Counted from the stretch's first letter, positions 35,802-45,210 are shown. The stretch is 64,000 nucleotides of DNA from an uncultured Prolixibacteraceae bacterium (GCA_937915865.1 CALGIG010000107.1:155087-219086); one strand, 5' to 3'. Notes: generated by a model not told the origin, from the sequence alone. Program-made: numbers and translations.

Positions 35802-38273
35802 TTATATAATCAATTTTAATCCAAGTTCAGTAAAGATTGTAGATATCTTTATCGCATAAGTGTTTTGGTAATCACCCGCCACGACTATTCCAATCGCAAA
35901 ATTGTCCCTGTCCAAAACAATTGATCCTGAATCTCCCAATGTAGTTATTGCTGTTCGATAACCATTTCGGTCGAAATGACTTATCACAAGCATATCTTCT
36001 ATTTTGTAATCTATATTACCATAAGGAAGAAAATCGTCCCAGTGATAATGAGTGATTACACCTGATGATTCTTTCGTACTATAACCATTGATAAAAACTT
36101 CTGTAAAATAGAGATCATTATCAGAAACCTCTCTGATGCCTTTAGGTTGACGAACATTTGCCAATGAATTGAAAAATTGGATTGTATCATCTGAAACCTC
36201 TACCAAGGCGGAATCTTGATGTCTATTTAAATAACCTAAGTAATTCTCGCTAATAATTTTATTCTCGTGGTTGATGATTTGTTTATTTGTCGGTTTCCCG
36301 TTCCAAGATTCATCTCCATTTACAACATGATAGCAGGTTAAGATATACTTCTTTTCGGGGAAAAATCTATCTTGAACAATACATCCGAAACTCCCCCAAC
36401 AATTTCTGAGGTTCTTATTCGCTATCCCTTTTTCTTTAATACCATAGCTTGGAATACAAGCTCTCAATATAGCTTTTCCGGTTATAAGTATATTAGTCGG
36501 GACAAACTCATTTTCGCCAATGCGTAATTGAGAATATATACTTTTCACCCTAACAGAAGTATCCTGATCTTCGACATTTATTTGAACACACTTTAAAACT
36601 TTACTTTCTTCTTTGAGATAGCCTTGAGCAACATTTACTACTCCTTTAATATTCTTTATTGTGTTACCGTAAATTCTTAATGCCGTATCGATAGGGTCTT
36701 CTTTAATTTGATTGGGGAGAACTGATTGGGAGAAATTAGATTTCTGAGTGGCAATGTCAGGTGTAGGATTTGGTGAAGGTATATTTTCTCCTTTGTTTTT
36801 TTCATCCGGATTCACGCCCGAGCTTCGTATTGAAATCAATTTCTTTAACAAATCGAACCAAAATGGGGCACCAAGAGAAAGGGCTAATGCTGTTATTAAA
36901 AAACCTAGAATACTGCTCAGTTTAGCAGCATTTTTAGTTACGTACCATAGTTTTTCAAAAGGATTATAATTTATCTTCCCCGCAAGTGTATAAGTTTTGG
37001 GATTGTAGTAAATGGCTTTACCGTTGGAAAACCGGTCGCCTACAAATTCATTTACTTTTTGATAATAAGAATTTTGATTCGCTTTTAAAATTGAAAGTGA
37101 ATCAGAATAGTATTTTATAAAATAATTCTGATTTGTGATCTGATGTTGGTACATGGCAATGCGGTCGCGAAGAGAATCACTGTTTCTTCTGACCTTGACG
37201 CTGTCCGCTTTACCAATAGCGGCCCAAAAGTTCTTTTCAGCTAAAATAGAATCACTTTTGAGCTTTTCTCTTTTAATATGGGAAATGCTATTTGAAAGTA
37301 TTTCAATTTTTTTGCGTAATGAAGCAGTCCCTTTCATTGCTGGTAAAATATATTCAGAATATATAGAAGCAATTTTTTTAGTAGTGATGCTATCCCTTTT
37401 CGGATCGAGGCAATATCTATAGTCCTTTTTCAATTTATCGAATCCCCATCCCAATCCAAGAATTAGGTTAGCATCATCAATGTCTTTTCTAATGTTTGCA
37501 TATCCAGTATCTATAACCGCTCGGGCCGGTAAGGTGTCACCATTTGAAACAATAAAGTCATGATAACGAAGCGAATCTTTTACAAAGGCTGTAGCCATTT
37601 GCACCATTTGTGTTCTTGCTTCTTTGTCTTTTGAAAGTATTTTGGCAATTTTAATGCTATCCACGTTGAAGCTTACTGCCAAAATAAAACTCAACCCCAA
37701 AAGAATTAATCTGTTTTTCCGCTTATACCATCCATTTAAGCGATCCATCGTTTCTGCAAACCAATTTTGCAAACTTATCTTGAACGAATCTGGATTGGAA
37801 TTGGCTATTTGAAAAAGATTTAATAGGTGCTTTTTTGTTTCGTTGTCAATATTTAATGTGTTGTATTTAAGACAGAAAGTGATTTTGGACATATCATCAG
37901 TGCCCGTTCCCCTCTCTCGTAGCATGTTGAAAAGTGTATCAGAGAAGTTTTCCTTAGAAATGTAAGATGGGAGCTTCCTGTATTCATTTTTGCCAAGATA
38001 TTTAATTGAAGGGTAGTTATAGAAGTTTTCTGCCAAAGAGTGCTCATAGTCCTTTCTTTTTTTATTTCTCAAATTATTCCACTGCTTCTCAATCCAGGAT
38101 CGCTCTACAGTCTTATCATCGAGAAGCATGTTGCAAATTGCACTTTTTAACATCTTTGCGCGAAGGTGCAGCTTTGAAGAAACCATCTCTCCGACAATAG
38201 AAACAAGCAGACTATAAAGAAGATAAATCAGCACTAAACTGATTGTAATATCTAAAGCAATTGATCCAAACAT
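35802..38273 (-). CDS. Membrane protein with C-terminal trypsin-like serine protease domain
   Basis: 823 residues. Membrane helices at about 8-30, 188-205 and 437-460. The middle part (206-430) is helical with many charged residues and is predicted to be periplasmic; positive charges next to the helices place the N-terminal loop (31-187) and the C-terminal part in the cytoplasm. The C-terminus (about 600-823) is a trypsin-fold protease with a complete triad: H649 (LTCYHVV), D687 (HQDSALVEV) and S782 (LGDSGSIV). No signal peptide or lipobox is seen. It is the first gene of a two-gene unit; a dyad (38404-38426) lies upstream. The family is not known to me. Confidence 0.75.
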   Translation of the reverse strand: MFGSIALDITISLVLIYLLYSLLVSIVGEMVSSKLHLRAKMLKSAICNMLLDDKTVERSWIEKQWNNLRNKKRKDYEHSLAENFYNYPSIKYLGKNEYRKLPSYISKENFSDTLFNMLRERGTGTDDMSKITFCLKYNTLNIDNETKKHLLNLFQIANSNPDSFKISLQNWFAETMDRLNGWYKRKNRLILLGLSFILAVSFNVDSIKIAKILSKDKEARTQMVQMATAFVKDSLRYHDFIVSNGDTLPARAVIDTGYANIRKDIDDANLILGLGWGFDKLKKDYRYCLDPKRDSITTKKIASIYSEYILPAMKGTASLRKKIEILSNSISHIKREKLKSDSILAEKNFWAAIGKADSVKVRRNSDSLRDRIAMYQHQITNQNYFIKYYSDSLSILKANQNSYYQKVNEFVGDRFSNGKAIYYNPKTYTLAGKINYNPFEKLWYVTKNAAKLSSILGFLITALALSLGAPFWFDLLKKLISIRSSGVNPDEKNKGENIPSPNPTPDIATQKSNFSQSVLPNQIKEDPIDTALRIYGNTIKNIKGVVNVAQGYLKEESKVLKCVQINVEDQDTSVRVKSIYSQLRIGENEFVPTNILITGKAILRACIPSYGIKEKGIANKNLRNCWGSFGCIVQDRFFPEKKYILTCYHVVNGDESWNGKPTNKQIINHENKIISENYLGYLNRHQDSALVEVSDDTIQFFNSLANVRQPKGIREVSDNDLYFTEVFINGYSTKESSGVITHYHWDDFLPYGNIDYKIEDMLVISHFDRNGYRTAITTLGDSGSIVLDRDNFAIGIVVAGDYQNTYAIKISTIFTELGLKLII

Positions 38274-38403
38274 TTTACAGCTTTTTACGCCTACTCTTTA
38301 ATGGATTTTCGGCAACTCCATTGTGGTATTCAATTCTAAAACATAGCAGGGAAATGGAAAGAAGAGAAGTTCAGATATTCCTGATAGGTCCTTTACAAAT
38401 TGT

Positions 38404-38426
38404 GTTATATAGAAATGTAATATAAC
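38404..38426. promoter_or_regulatory. Dyad upstream of the protease operon
   Basis: GTTATAT (38404-38410), 9-base spacer, ATATAAC (38420-38426). It lies 131 bases upstream of the protease gene start and could be an operator; no regulator gene is adjacent. Confidence 0.35.
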
Positions 38427-38587
38427 TTGAAATCAACGTTTTGTATTTTTGACTAATTAAATTTACGGCGATTGAATGAATAATAAATTGGATAAGATAT
38501 ATTATTTTTAGAATAGATTTTATTATCAATAGATTTTTTAAATATACCTGCTCTGTATATTTTTTGAGATTGAATCAGCCCGGGTCA

Positions 38588-38616
38588 TTGCCATTTCCCT
38601 AATTCCTCTATTTTTG
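38588..38616 (+). promoter_or_regulatory. Promoter of the phosphatase gene
   Basis: TTG (38588-38590), 18-base spacer, TATTTTTG (38609-38616): a full Bacteroidota promoter with a leader of about 14 bases to the ATG at 38636. Confidence 0.65.
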
Positions 38617-38635
38617 CTTTCAAATCAATTCGCTC

Positions 38636-39109
38636 ATGAAGCAGGTACTTTTTGTTTGCCTTGGGAATATATGCCGGAGCCCCAGCGCCGAAGCCGTTTT
38701 TAATGCTGTAATAAAGAAGTATGGCCTGGAAAACGAAATTAGTTGCGATTCAGCCGGAACAGCTGCCTATCACGAGGGAGAACCAGCTGATTACCGTATG
38801 AAACAGTTTGCCCGAAAACGTGGCTACGAACTCACCAGTATTTCAAGGCCTTTTAGTTCCCGGGTTGATTTCGACCGCTTCGACTATATTATTGGTATGG
38901 ACCGAATGAATGTACGCGACCTGAAATCGATGGCGCGAAACGATAACGATAAAAAGAAAGTTTCGCTAATGACCGAATATTGCACTCATTCGGGATACGA
39001 TACGGTTCCCGATCCGTATTACGGCGGAGCTTCAGGATTTGAGATGGTTTTGGATATTTTGGAAGATGCCTGCGAAGGGTTGTTAAAGCAAATTCAGAAA
39101 GAGTTGTAA
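38636..39109 (+). CDS. Low-molecular-weight protein-tyrosine phosphatase
   Basis: 157 residues. The P-loop CLGNICRS (C8, R14) at the N-terminus and the aspartate acid of VPDPYYGG in the C-terminal third are both present. It removes phosphate from tyrosine residues, in bacteria often on polysaccharide-synthesis kinases. Single-gene unit with its own promoter. Confidence 0.94.
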   Translation: MKQVLFVCLGNICRSPSAEAVFNAVIKKYGLENEISCDSAGTAAYHEGEPADYRMKQFARKRGYELTSISRPFSSRVDFDRFDYIIGMDRMNVRDLKSMARNDNDKKKVSLMTEYCTHSGYDTVPDPYYGGASGFEMVLDILEDACEGLLKQIQKEL

Positions 39110-39185
39110 AGAGCGTTCAGTCGCAATATCCAGTCGCAAAAGCATTTTTATTGCTTACTGAGACTGAATACTGAGACTATATTTT

Positions 39186-39893
39186 CTATCCCAATGAGGC
39201 ATCAAGAATGTGTTCAACATGAATTTTTGTTGTATTCAAAAGTTCAATATCCTCCAGGTCGCTTGTTTTCAGGATAAGGGGTAATTCTGTTCCTCCCAGA
39301 ATGAGGCACTCAATTTGTCCTTCGTTGTACATACGGTTGGCAATTGCTACCAAATGGTTTCTGGTTTCAGGAAGGAAACGACCGCGTACCAATTCCTCCA
39401 TATATACTTTATGAATGTATTTCCGCTCGTCGGGCATTGGCGTAATTATTTCCATTCCAACAGCATCAAATCCGTCCTGGTAAAAATCGCCCTCCATTGT
39501 CGAAATTGTTCCGAATAAACCTAACCGGTTGTAACCTTTGGTTTTGGCATAAGAAATAGTTGACTCGACAATACTTACCATTTTTGCTTTAACTCGTTGT
39601 GCAAGCGGCTCATAAATGATGTGCGGCGTATTCGACGCCATAAATATTACTTTGGCCCCGGCTTTTTCAAGTACATAAATTTCTTCCGATAGATAATCGA
39701 CCAACTCATCTAACTGGTCTTTGGCAACCAGGCTCATCATATAGGTCATGTTAATGCTGTTGATCAGAATTGACGGGTATTCCCGGTTGCCAGTGCGTTC
39801 CTGGAAACGCGAAATAAGTCTTTGATAGTAGTCGATAGTTGAGGCTGGAGCAATCCCCCCGATCATTCCAATGGTTTTGTAGTTTTTGAACAT
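39186..39893 (-). CDS. Aspartate/glutamate racemase-family protein lacking both catalytic cysteines
   Basis: 235 residues with the family fold (IGMIGGIAPASTIDYYQRLI at the start). In active members two cysteines in CNT and GCTE act as acid and base. Here the motifs read MASNTPH (S87) and ILGGTELPL (G201). The sequence is otherwise well kept, so it may use other residues, act on another substrate, or be non-catalytic. Confidence 0.8.
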   Translation of the reverse strand: MFKNYKTIGMIGGIAPASTIDYYQRLISRFQERTGNREYPSILINSINMTYMMSLVAKDQLDELVDYLSEEIYVLEKAGAKVIFMASNTPHIIYEPLAQRVKAKMVSIVESTISYAKTKGYNRLGLFGTISTMEGDFYQDGFDAVGMEIITPMPDERKYIHKVYMEELVRGRFLPETRNHLVAIANRMYNEGQIECLILGGTELPLILKTSDLEDIELLNTTKIHVEHILDASLG

Positions 39894-39969
39894 ACCAGAA
39901 AAGGTTTTTTAGAGCGACAATATTCAGCTTTTTTTCAGAAACAATAGGCAAAACATAGAATAGGTAAAA

Positions 39970-40314
39970 TCATCCACCAATGCGTTTTACTTTGTAGTTT
40001 TCGTTCTTGAGTATTTCAATCACTTTGTTACAAAAGTCGCCCTGAATAAGGATTTCCCCATCTTTGGCCGATCCACCAACACCGCATTTTGCTTTCAGCA
40101 ATCGGGCAAGTTCTTTCAAATCTTCGTTTGTTCCAATGAAACCAGTAATAAGAGTAGCTTTTTTCCCGTTTCTCTGTTTTTTGTCGAGTTGTACACGCAA
40201 ATCCTGTTGGTTTGCCCGGAGAGTCTTAGGCTCTTCTTCTTTTGCTGTTTCGTATTGAAAATCGGGGTTTGTTGAATAAACCATACCCAGTCGGTCTTTC
40301 CAGTCGTTGGCCAT
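39970..40314 (-). CDS. SUI1/eIF1-like translation factor (YciH)
   Basis: 114 residues from MANDWKDRLG (ATG at 40312-40314); the open frame to 40353 adds a doubtful extension. The SUI1 domain is visible as KKATLITGFIGTNEDLKELARLLKAKCGVGG and EILIQGDFCNKVIEILKNENY. Bacterial homologues may affect start-codon selection. Lies 76 bases downstream of nothing coding on this strand other than the racemase-like gene that follows it. Confidence 0.9.
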   Translation of the reverse strand: MANDWKDRLGMVYSTNPDFQYETAKEEEPKTLRANQQDLRVQLDKKQRNGKKATLITGFIGTNEDLKELARLLKAKCGVGGSAKDGEILIQGDFCNKVIEILKNENYKVKRIGG

Positions 40315-40460
40315 TTTCCTGAAATTTGGATTCAAAGATAAAAGATTTTGCAACTGATTATTTTCAGGAAATTCTCAATTTTGTTGCAATTTTGTCAAAA
40401 TCTGAAACCTGAAGAATTAATAAATTACCTTGATGTAGAAATTTGCTCAAAATCAGTGGA

Positions 40461-42101
40461 TTATTCAAAAACTTCGGCAATCACATTTCCTGAACAATGA
40501 TCGGGAACTGACATCCGCAGTATTTCCAAAATAGTTGGGACTAAATCTTCACCTTTTACTTTTCTACGTATTTGTTTATGTTTCACCATGTTCCCAAAGA
40601 AAACAAGTGGGATGTTTGAATTATCGTTGTAACTTATTTTATCATATTTATAAATGGGTTGCCAGCCGTCTTCGAGTTGGTAAAGCACATCGCCCGAGCG
40701 TTTAAAATTATACGAATTGGCAATAACGGCAAGTTGTCCTTTGGTATAATCCCCCTGTTCAAATGATGTTGATGGCAAAGCAATTTTTACTCCTTCAAAT
40801 TGATTGATAAAATTAGCCGTTTTTGTTTGTATCTCGAGAAGGGAAATATTCTTTTTTTCGATCAGTTCCTTGTTGAAATAGATTTGGTGATCACCTACGA
40901 ATTCAATCCATTCGCCTTGTCCATAAGTAATGTTTAGAAAAGATTTTAACAAAGCGACCGCGCTTTCCGGAGAAAATGTTCCAACTGGCATACGAAATTC
41001 TTCTTTCAGATAATCAACCGGATAAGTTGACGAGCAAGTTGATGTAAGTACAACCAGCGAGTTTCCTTTGCCAATAGTTTTATCCAGAAAATCGAGGAGT
41101 AAGGCAATGTCTTGATCAAGGCGCAGATAAGTATCTTCCATTTCAACTGAAGCAGGACCAAAAGCGTTGTTCTCGTAATCCATTGAAGTAAATGTCAGGT
41201 TTAAAAGGTCGGGATACTCGTCCTTGCCTAAATTTTCAGCCAGAATTAGGCTGGTAGCAAAATCACGAATCATATTATTGCCAAACGGTGTCGTTTTCAA
41301 AAATTTATAGCTTATAGCCTTGTCTTTCAGTTTTTTCATGCTGTACGGGAAAGTATTCCATTTGTCGTAATATCCTTTTTCGAGCACATAATCGTCGGCT
41401 AAACTTTCTTCGTAGCTCGAAATAGGTAACAATGTCGTCCAGTCGCGTTGGGTATAGGTTTTGGCATAATTTTTTTCGTTAAATTGGCGCACCCAGTCAG
41501 GGAAAATATCGATATAATACGAACTTGAAATCATATTTCCGGTTTGATTGTCGAACCAATAAGCCCCATTGGCTGCGTGTCCGGCTGAAAGTACAGCGCT
41601 GACGTCGTTCATGGCCACACTGAAAACTTTTGATTTATTGCGGTTATTCATACGGATGAGGTCGCCCAGGGTAGGAGAGAGCAATTTTGTTGCCGACCGT
41701 TCTCCTTCTTTCGAATCGCTCCCAACAGTAATAAAAAAATCGTCGTTAATACAGTTGGTTTCTTTTTTTTTGAGCCTGTCGTACCAGCTATCGCTTACAA
41801 TTCCATGAGTTGCAGGATAAGCACCTGTAAAAATCGTTGCCGTTCCGGTTGATAATTTCTGAATATGCAAATCGAGTTGTGCATTGTTGCAAATGGCGCC
41901 ATCGTTCACGAGACGCTTAAAACCACCTTCCTGAAATTTATTCCAGTACCGGGTGAGGTAATCGCTTCTCATTTGGTCAACCGAAAGAATAACAATAAGA
42001 CGTGGAGTTGATACGGTTGTAAATTTTAAATTCTGCCCATTAAGGGAATTCCTGCAAATAAATGTCAGTAAAATGATTAAAAGAAATATATTTTGTCTCA
42101 T
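40461..42101 (-). CDS. PafA-type alkaline phosphatase homologue, probable pseudoenzyme
   Basis: 546 residues with a signal peptide and clear similarity to PafA-type phosphatases (VILSVDQMRSDYL; ATIFTGAYPATHGI; SAGHAANGAYWFD; AFGPASVEMEDTYLRLDQDIALLLDFLD). Compared with the consensus, the nucleophile threonine is L83, the Lys-x-Arg pair is N165-x-V167, the DxxxH histidine is N312, the Asp-His of LTADHG is T355-C356, and the His of DTHVP is Asn (NSNIP). Only the first and third metal aspartates (D42, D308) remain. The fold appears intact, so a binding or structural role in the periplasm is likely. Monocistronic as far as seen. Confidence 0.85.
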   Translation of the reverse strand: MRQNIFLLIILLTFICRNSLNGQNLKFTTVSTPRLIVILSVDQMRSDYLTRYWNKFQEGGFKRLVNDGAICNNAQLDLHIQKLSTGTATIFTGAYPATHGIVSDSWYDRLKKKETNCINDDFFITVGSDSKEGERSATKLLSPTLGDLIRMNNRNKSKVFSVAMNDVSAVLSAGHAANGAYWFDNQTGNMISSSYYIDIFPDWVRQFNEKNYAKTYTQRDWTTLLPISSYEESLADDYVLEKGYYDKWNTFPYSMKKLKDKAISYKFLKTTPFGNNMIRDFATSLILAENLGKDEYPDLLNLTFTSMDYENNAFGPASVEMEDTYLRLDQDIALLLDFLDKTIGKGNSLVVLTSTCSSTYPVDYLKEEFRMPVGTFSPESAVALLKSFLNITYGQGEWIEFVGDHQIYFNKELIEKKNISLLEIQTKTANFINQFEGVKIALPSTSFEQGDYTKGQLAVIANSYNFKRSGDVLYQLEDGWQPIYKYDKISYNDNSNIPLVFFGNMVKHKQIRRKVKGEDLVPTILEILRMSVPDHCSGNVIAEVFE

Positions 42102-42280
42102 TCTTATTGGCTTAAATTAGTGTGACAAAAGTATAAAAACAACCACTCAAACCCAATTACAAGACAAAGTCGTTTTGAAATTGTAATTATAAAGAAAAAC
42201 TTTTTACAGGTTTCATCCAAAGGTAAAACCTGTACGATACCAAACAACAGTGAATTACTAACAGAAAACGTAAACTGAAC

Positions 42281-42799
42281 ATGAGAAATTATCTAACCCT
42301 TTTGTGTGTTTTTTTTATTGTTTCGGCGAAGGCTGTAAATCCTGATCCGGTCAAACAAGCCATTCTTGAGAAAATCCATTGGATGATTGAGCGTTCGGAC
42401 GTGAATAAAGTACGGCAAACATTCAAACAAATTTGCGATGAGAATCATTTTCCGTCGTTAGTAGCCAGTCTGAAAGATGGCATTTACAAGGGTTCGAGCC
42501 CTGCCGATGATTATGGCTACCGCCACGAAGTGACTTTTGAAATGAAGGGTGGTAAAATGATTTCGATTGATTATGACGAAATTAATGCTGAGGGACACGC
42601 TAAACAAAGTAACCAGGAATATTGTGACGCTATGAAACAAAGTGGTACAACTCCTGCAATTGCTTATCCGTCGTACGAAAAACAAATGCTTGAAAAACAG
42701 GATTTCAATAAGATTGATGCTGTTAGTGGGGCTAGTTATTCTGATTACCGTTTCCGCCTGGCCATTTTATATGCCATACTGAATTCGGGACAATTGTAG
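42281..42799 (+). CDS. Secreted FMN-binding-domain protein
   Basis: 172 residues with a signal peptide (LTLLCVFFIVSAKA). The C-terminal two thirds resembles the FMN-binding domain of NqrC/RnfG-type proteins: DGIYKGSSPADDYGYRHEVTFEMKGGKMISIDYDEIN, then the flavin attachment-type motif DAVSGASYSDYR, where a serine in SGAS stands for the usual SGAT threonine. Such domains carry covalent FMN in the periplasm for electron transfer. No flavin transferase gene is adjacent. Confidence 0.75.
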   Translation: MRNYLTLLCVFFIVSAKAVNPDPVKQAILEKIHWMIERSDVNKVRQTFKQICDENHFPSLVASLKDGIYKGSSPADDYGYRHEVTFEMKGGKMISIDYDEINAEGHAKQSNQEYCDAMKQSGTTPAIAYPSYEKQMLEKQDFNKIDAVSGASYSDYRFRLAILYAILNSGQL

Positions 42800-42867
42800 T
42801 CATTATTTGACATTAGTTTTGCGTCATTTGTAGCCGGTTGTTTTAACAATGAATGACTACAAATGAC
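42794..42867. repeat. Two competing inverted repeats between converging genes
   Basis: TTGTAGTCATT (42794-42804) pairs with AATGACTACAA (42852-42862); GTCATTTGTAG (42823-42833) pairs with CTACAAATGAC (42857-42867). Both perfect at 11 bp and sharing the same right side, so only one can form at a time. They probably act as terminators for the FMN-domain gene and the permease gene. Confidence 0.6.
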
Positions 42868-42890
42868 ATCGTTGACCATCAACGAACTTT

Positions 42891-44009
42891 TTACGCCGTT
42901 TTTTTGTACCTCCACAATGCCAATGCCAGGAAGGTTGCGCCAATGATGCAGAGCGCTACAAATTCGTGAATTAAATCGCCAAATCCAGAACCTTTCAGTA
43001 CAACCATACGCATGATTTTCATGAAATGGTAAACCGGGTTACACTCGTCAAAAAGTTGCGCCCAGTGTGGCATACTGTCCACCGGAGTAAAAATACCACC
43101 CATCAGGATAAAAATCATCATGAAAAAATAGGTTACAAACATAACCTGCTGCTGAGTATCGGCCACAGTCGATATGAATAATCCCAGACCGAGGATACCA
43201 AGCAGGTAAAGTGCTCCAAAACCGAAAACTAATCCAAGGTTGCCAACGATTGGTAGGTTAAACACCAGTCGGGCAATCAACAATCCGAACGAAAGATCGA
43301 ATAAGGCAATAACGATAAAAGGAACAAGTTTCCCTGTGAGAAACTGTATTTTTTTAATTGGTGTAACATTCAATTGTTCAATTGTTCCCAGTTCTTTTTC
43401 TTTAACAAGGCTCATTCCTGAAAGAAACAAACCGATGAGGGTAACCAATATAGCCAATACGCCTGGAGCCATATACCATTTGTATTCCAGTTCAGAATTG
43501 TACCAAAATCTTGAAGTGGTTTCAATTTTGTATGGCGGATTGAATTCAGGCAACCCTTTCCATTCGGCAATAATGTTTTTGTTGAAATCGCGAATGACCG
43601 AATTGGCATACGAATAGGCCAATTGAGCTGCCTGACCGTCGATAGCATTAACAAGCAGTTGCAAACTGGCTTTGTCTTCCCTGATCAAATCACGCTCAAA
43701 TCCTTGTGGAATCACCAGCGCTATATGGTCTTTATTTTTAAGCAACTCTTTTTCACCATCTTCTGGATTGAACGAAGTATTGTTGATCGTAAAAAAAGGA
43801 GATGCGTCGAGCTTTGAGGCCAGTTGTCTTGATGTTGATGATAAATCTTTGTCAATCAGATAAATATTAACATTTTTCAGGTCGTAAGTTGCGGCAAATA
43901 CCAATACCAGCATTTGCAGTAACGGAATCATAACGATCATTCGCAACATAGTTTTATTCCGCTTAACCTGTATAAACTCTTTCTGAATAACGTATAAAAT
44001 TGTTTTCAT
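42891..44009 (-). CDS. ABC-2-type efflux permease, second subunit
   Basis: 372 residues: one N-terminal membrane helix, a large periplasmic loop (about 45-185), and five helices in the C-terminal half, with the EKELGTIEQLNVTPI segment typical of YbhS/YbhR/YhhJ-type permeases. Last gene of the minus-strand operon TolC-HlyD-ATPase-ATPase-permease-permease. Together these make a tripartite exporter of the YbhGFSR type, usually for drugs or organic compounds. Confidence 0.9.
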   Translation of the reverse strand: MKTILYVIQKEFIQVKRNKTMLRMIVMIPLLQMLVLVFAATYDLKNVNIYLIDKDLSSTSRQLASKLDASPFFTINNTSFNPEDGEKELLKNKDHIALVIPQGFERDLIREDKASLQLLVNAIDGQAAQLAYSYANSVIRDFNKNIIAEWKGLPEFNPPYKIETTSRFWYNSELEYKWYMAPGVLAILVTLIGLFLSGMSLVKEKELGTIEQLNVTPIKKIQFLTGKLVPFIVIALFDLSFGLLIARLVFNLPIVGNLGLVFGFGALYLLGILGLGLFISTVADTQQQVMFVTYFFMMIFILMGGIFTPVDSMPHWAQLFDECNPVYHFMKIMRMVVLKGSGFGDLIHEFVALCIIGATFLALALWRYKKTA

Positions 44010-44099
44010 AACTATGTATTTACTATTTTCTTATGTGCCATTTAAGATTTGTCAATTGCGCGTTTTGAATTGGTAAATCGTAAATAGTTCAATTGTAAA

Positions 44100-45209
44100 T
44101 TATTCAAGCCTGATCTTAAAGTTCTTCACACTAAGCCCAATGAACACGAAAGTCATCACGATCAATATCAGCGTTTCTTTCCACACGTAGAGCATTCCGG
44201 TCCCTTTCAGCATTATATTTTTAATGATTACAATAAACCAGCGTGGTGGCATGATATTGCTAAGGATTTGCAGTGGCATAGGCATATTTTCGATTGGGAA
44301 CATGAATCCAGAAAGAAGGATTGTGGGTAGCATAAGGGCCAAAACCGAAACAAACATAGCTACCATTTGGTTAGGTGCGATGGTCGAAATCAGAATTCCC
44401 AGACTCAATGCCATCAGGATAAACAGAAAACTTTCTGCAACCAGAAATGCAATGCTGCCTTTAATTGGCACTCCAAAAATAAGGGTGCCAATCAGGATAA
44501 TTGTTACTGCGTTGATAAAAGAGAGTAACAGATAAGGAGTCACTTTTCCCAGAACAATCTGGATGGGTTTCAAAGGGGAAGCTAGCAAAACTTCCATTGT
44601 TCCCATTTCCTTTTCGCGGCTTATTGAAATGGAAGTCATCATGGCTGAGATGAGCATCAAAATCATAGCCATAATTCCGGGAACAAACATGTAAACACTT
44701 TTCAGTCCTTCGTTGTACAACATTCTTACTTCGGTATTTATCTGGTGCGGCAAAGTCAAATTTTGAAGTTTCTCTTTGTTCACATAGTCGTTAATGATTC
44801 CTGAAGCATAGTTGGTTAGTATGCGGGCGGTGTTTGGATCGGAAGCGTCGGCAAGGAGCTGAACATGTGCTTTGCCTAATCGTTCGAGGTTCTGTTCGAA
44901 GTTTTGCTCAAAGTCGATCACCATTTTTACTTTACCTTTGCGGAAAACACCTTCCATATCGGTGCCTGGCCTTAGCTCTTCTTCCAGTACAAAATAGCCC
45001 GATGAAAGAAGTTTGGTGGTTATTTCCCGGGTCGTATTGTCGTGCGATTGATCGAGAATGGCAATTTTCGAGTTCTGCAAATCGTTGTTAATCACCTTTC
45101 CGAACAGTAATAGCTGAACAATAGGCAATCCGAAAATAATAATCATAGTTCGCGGATCACGAAAAATATGCAAAAACTCCTTGTGTAAAAATCCTAAAAA
45201 TTGTTTCAT
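44100..45209 (-). CDS. ABC-2-type efflux permease, first subunit
   Basis: 369 residues with the same layout as its neighbour: an N-terminal helix (TMIIIFGLPIVQLLLFG), a periplasmic loop, REKEMGTMEVLLASPLKP, and five helices. The ATG (45207-45209) directly follows a dispersed repeat (45211-45247) whose GGGGAGGCTTC end sits where a ribosome site would be. Forms the membrane dimer with the 372-residue permease. Confidence 0.9.
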   Translation of the reverse strand: MKQFLGFLHKEFLHIFRDPRTMIIIFGLPIVQLLLFGKVINNDLQNSKIAILDQSHDNTTREITTKLLSSGYFVLEEELRPGTDMEGVFRKGKVKMVIDFEQNFEQNLERLGKAHVQLLADASDPNTARILTNYASGIINDYVNKEKLQNLTLPHQINTEVRMLYNEGLKSVYMFVPGIMAMILMLISAMMTSISISREKEMGTMEVLLASPLKPIQIVLGKVTPYLLLSFINAVTIILIGTLIFGVPIKGSIAFLVAESFLFILMALSLGILISTIAPNQMVAMFVSVLALMLPTILLSGFMFPIENMPMPLQILSNIMPPRWFIVIIKNIMLKGTGMLYVWKETLILIVMTFVFIGLSVKNFKIRLE

Positions 45210-45210
45210 A

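Larger units (their letters stand above)
38274..38635. other. AT-rich divergent spacer
   Basis: 362 bases between the divergent protease and phosphatase genes. Holds a dyad at 38404-38426 and the phosphatase promoter at 38588-38616. Otherwise AT-rich with no gene. Confidence 0.5.

Noticed and set aside
42491..42502. GGTTCGAGCC, like a tRNA T-loop
   Set aside because: It lies inside the FMN-binding-domain gene (codons for KGSSPA) and no acceptor, D or anticodon stem can be found around it.
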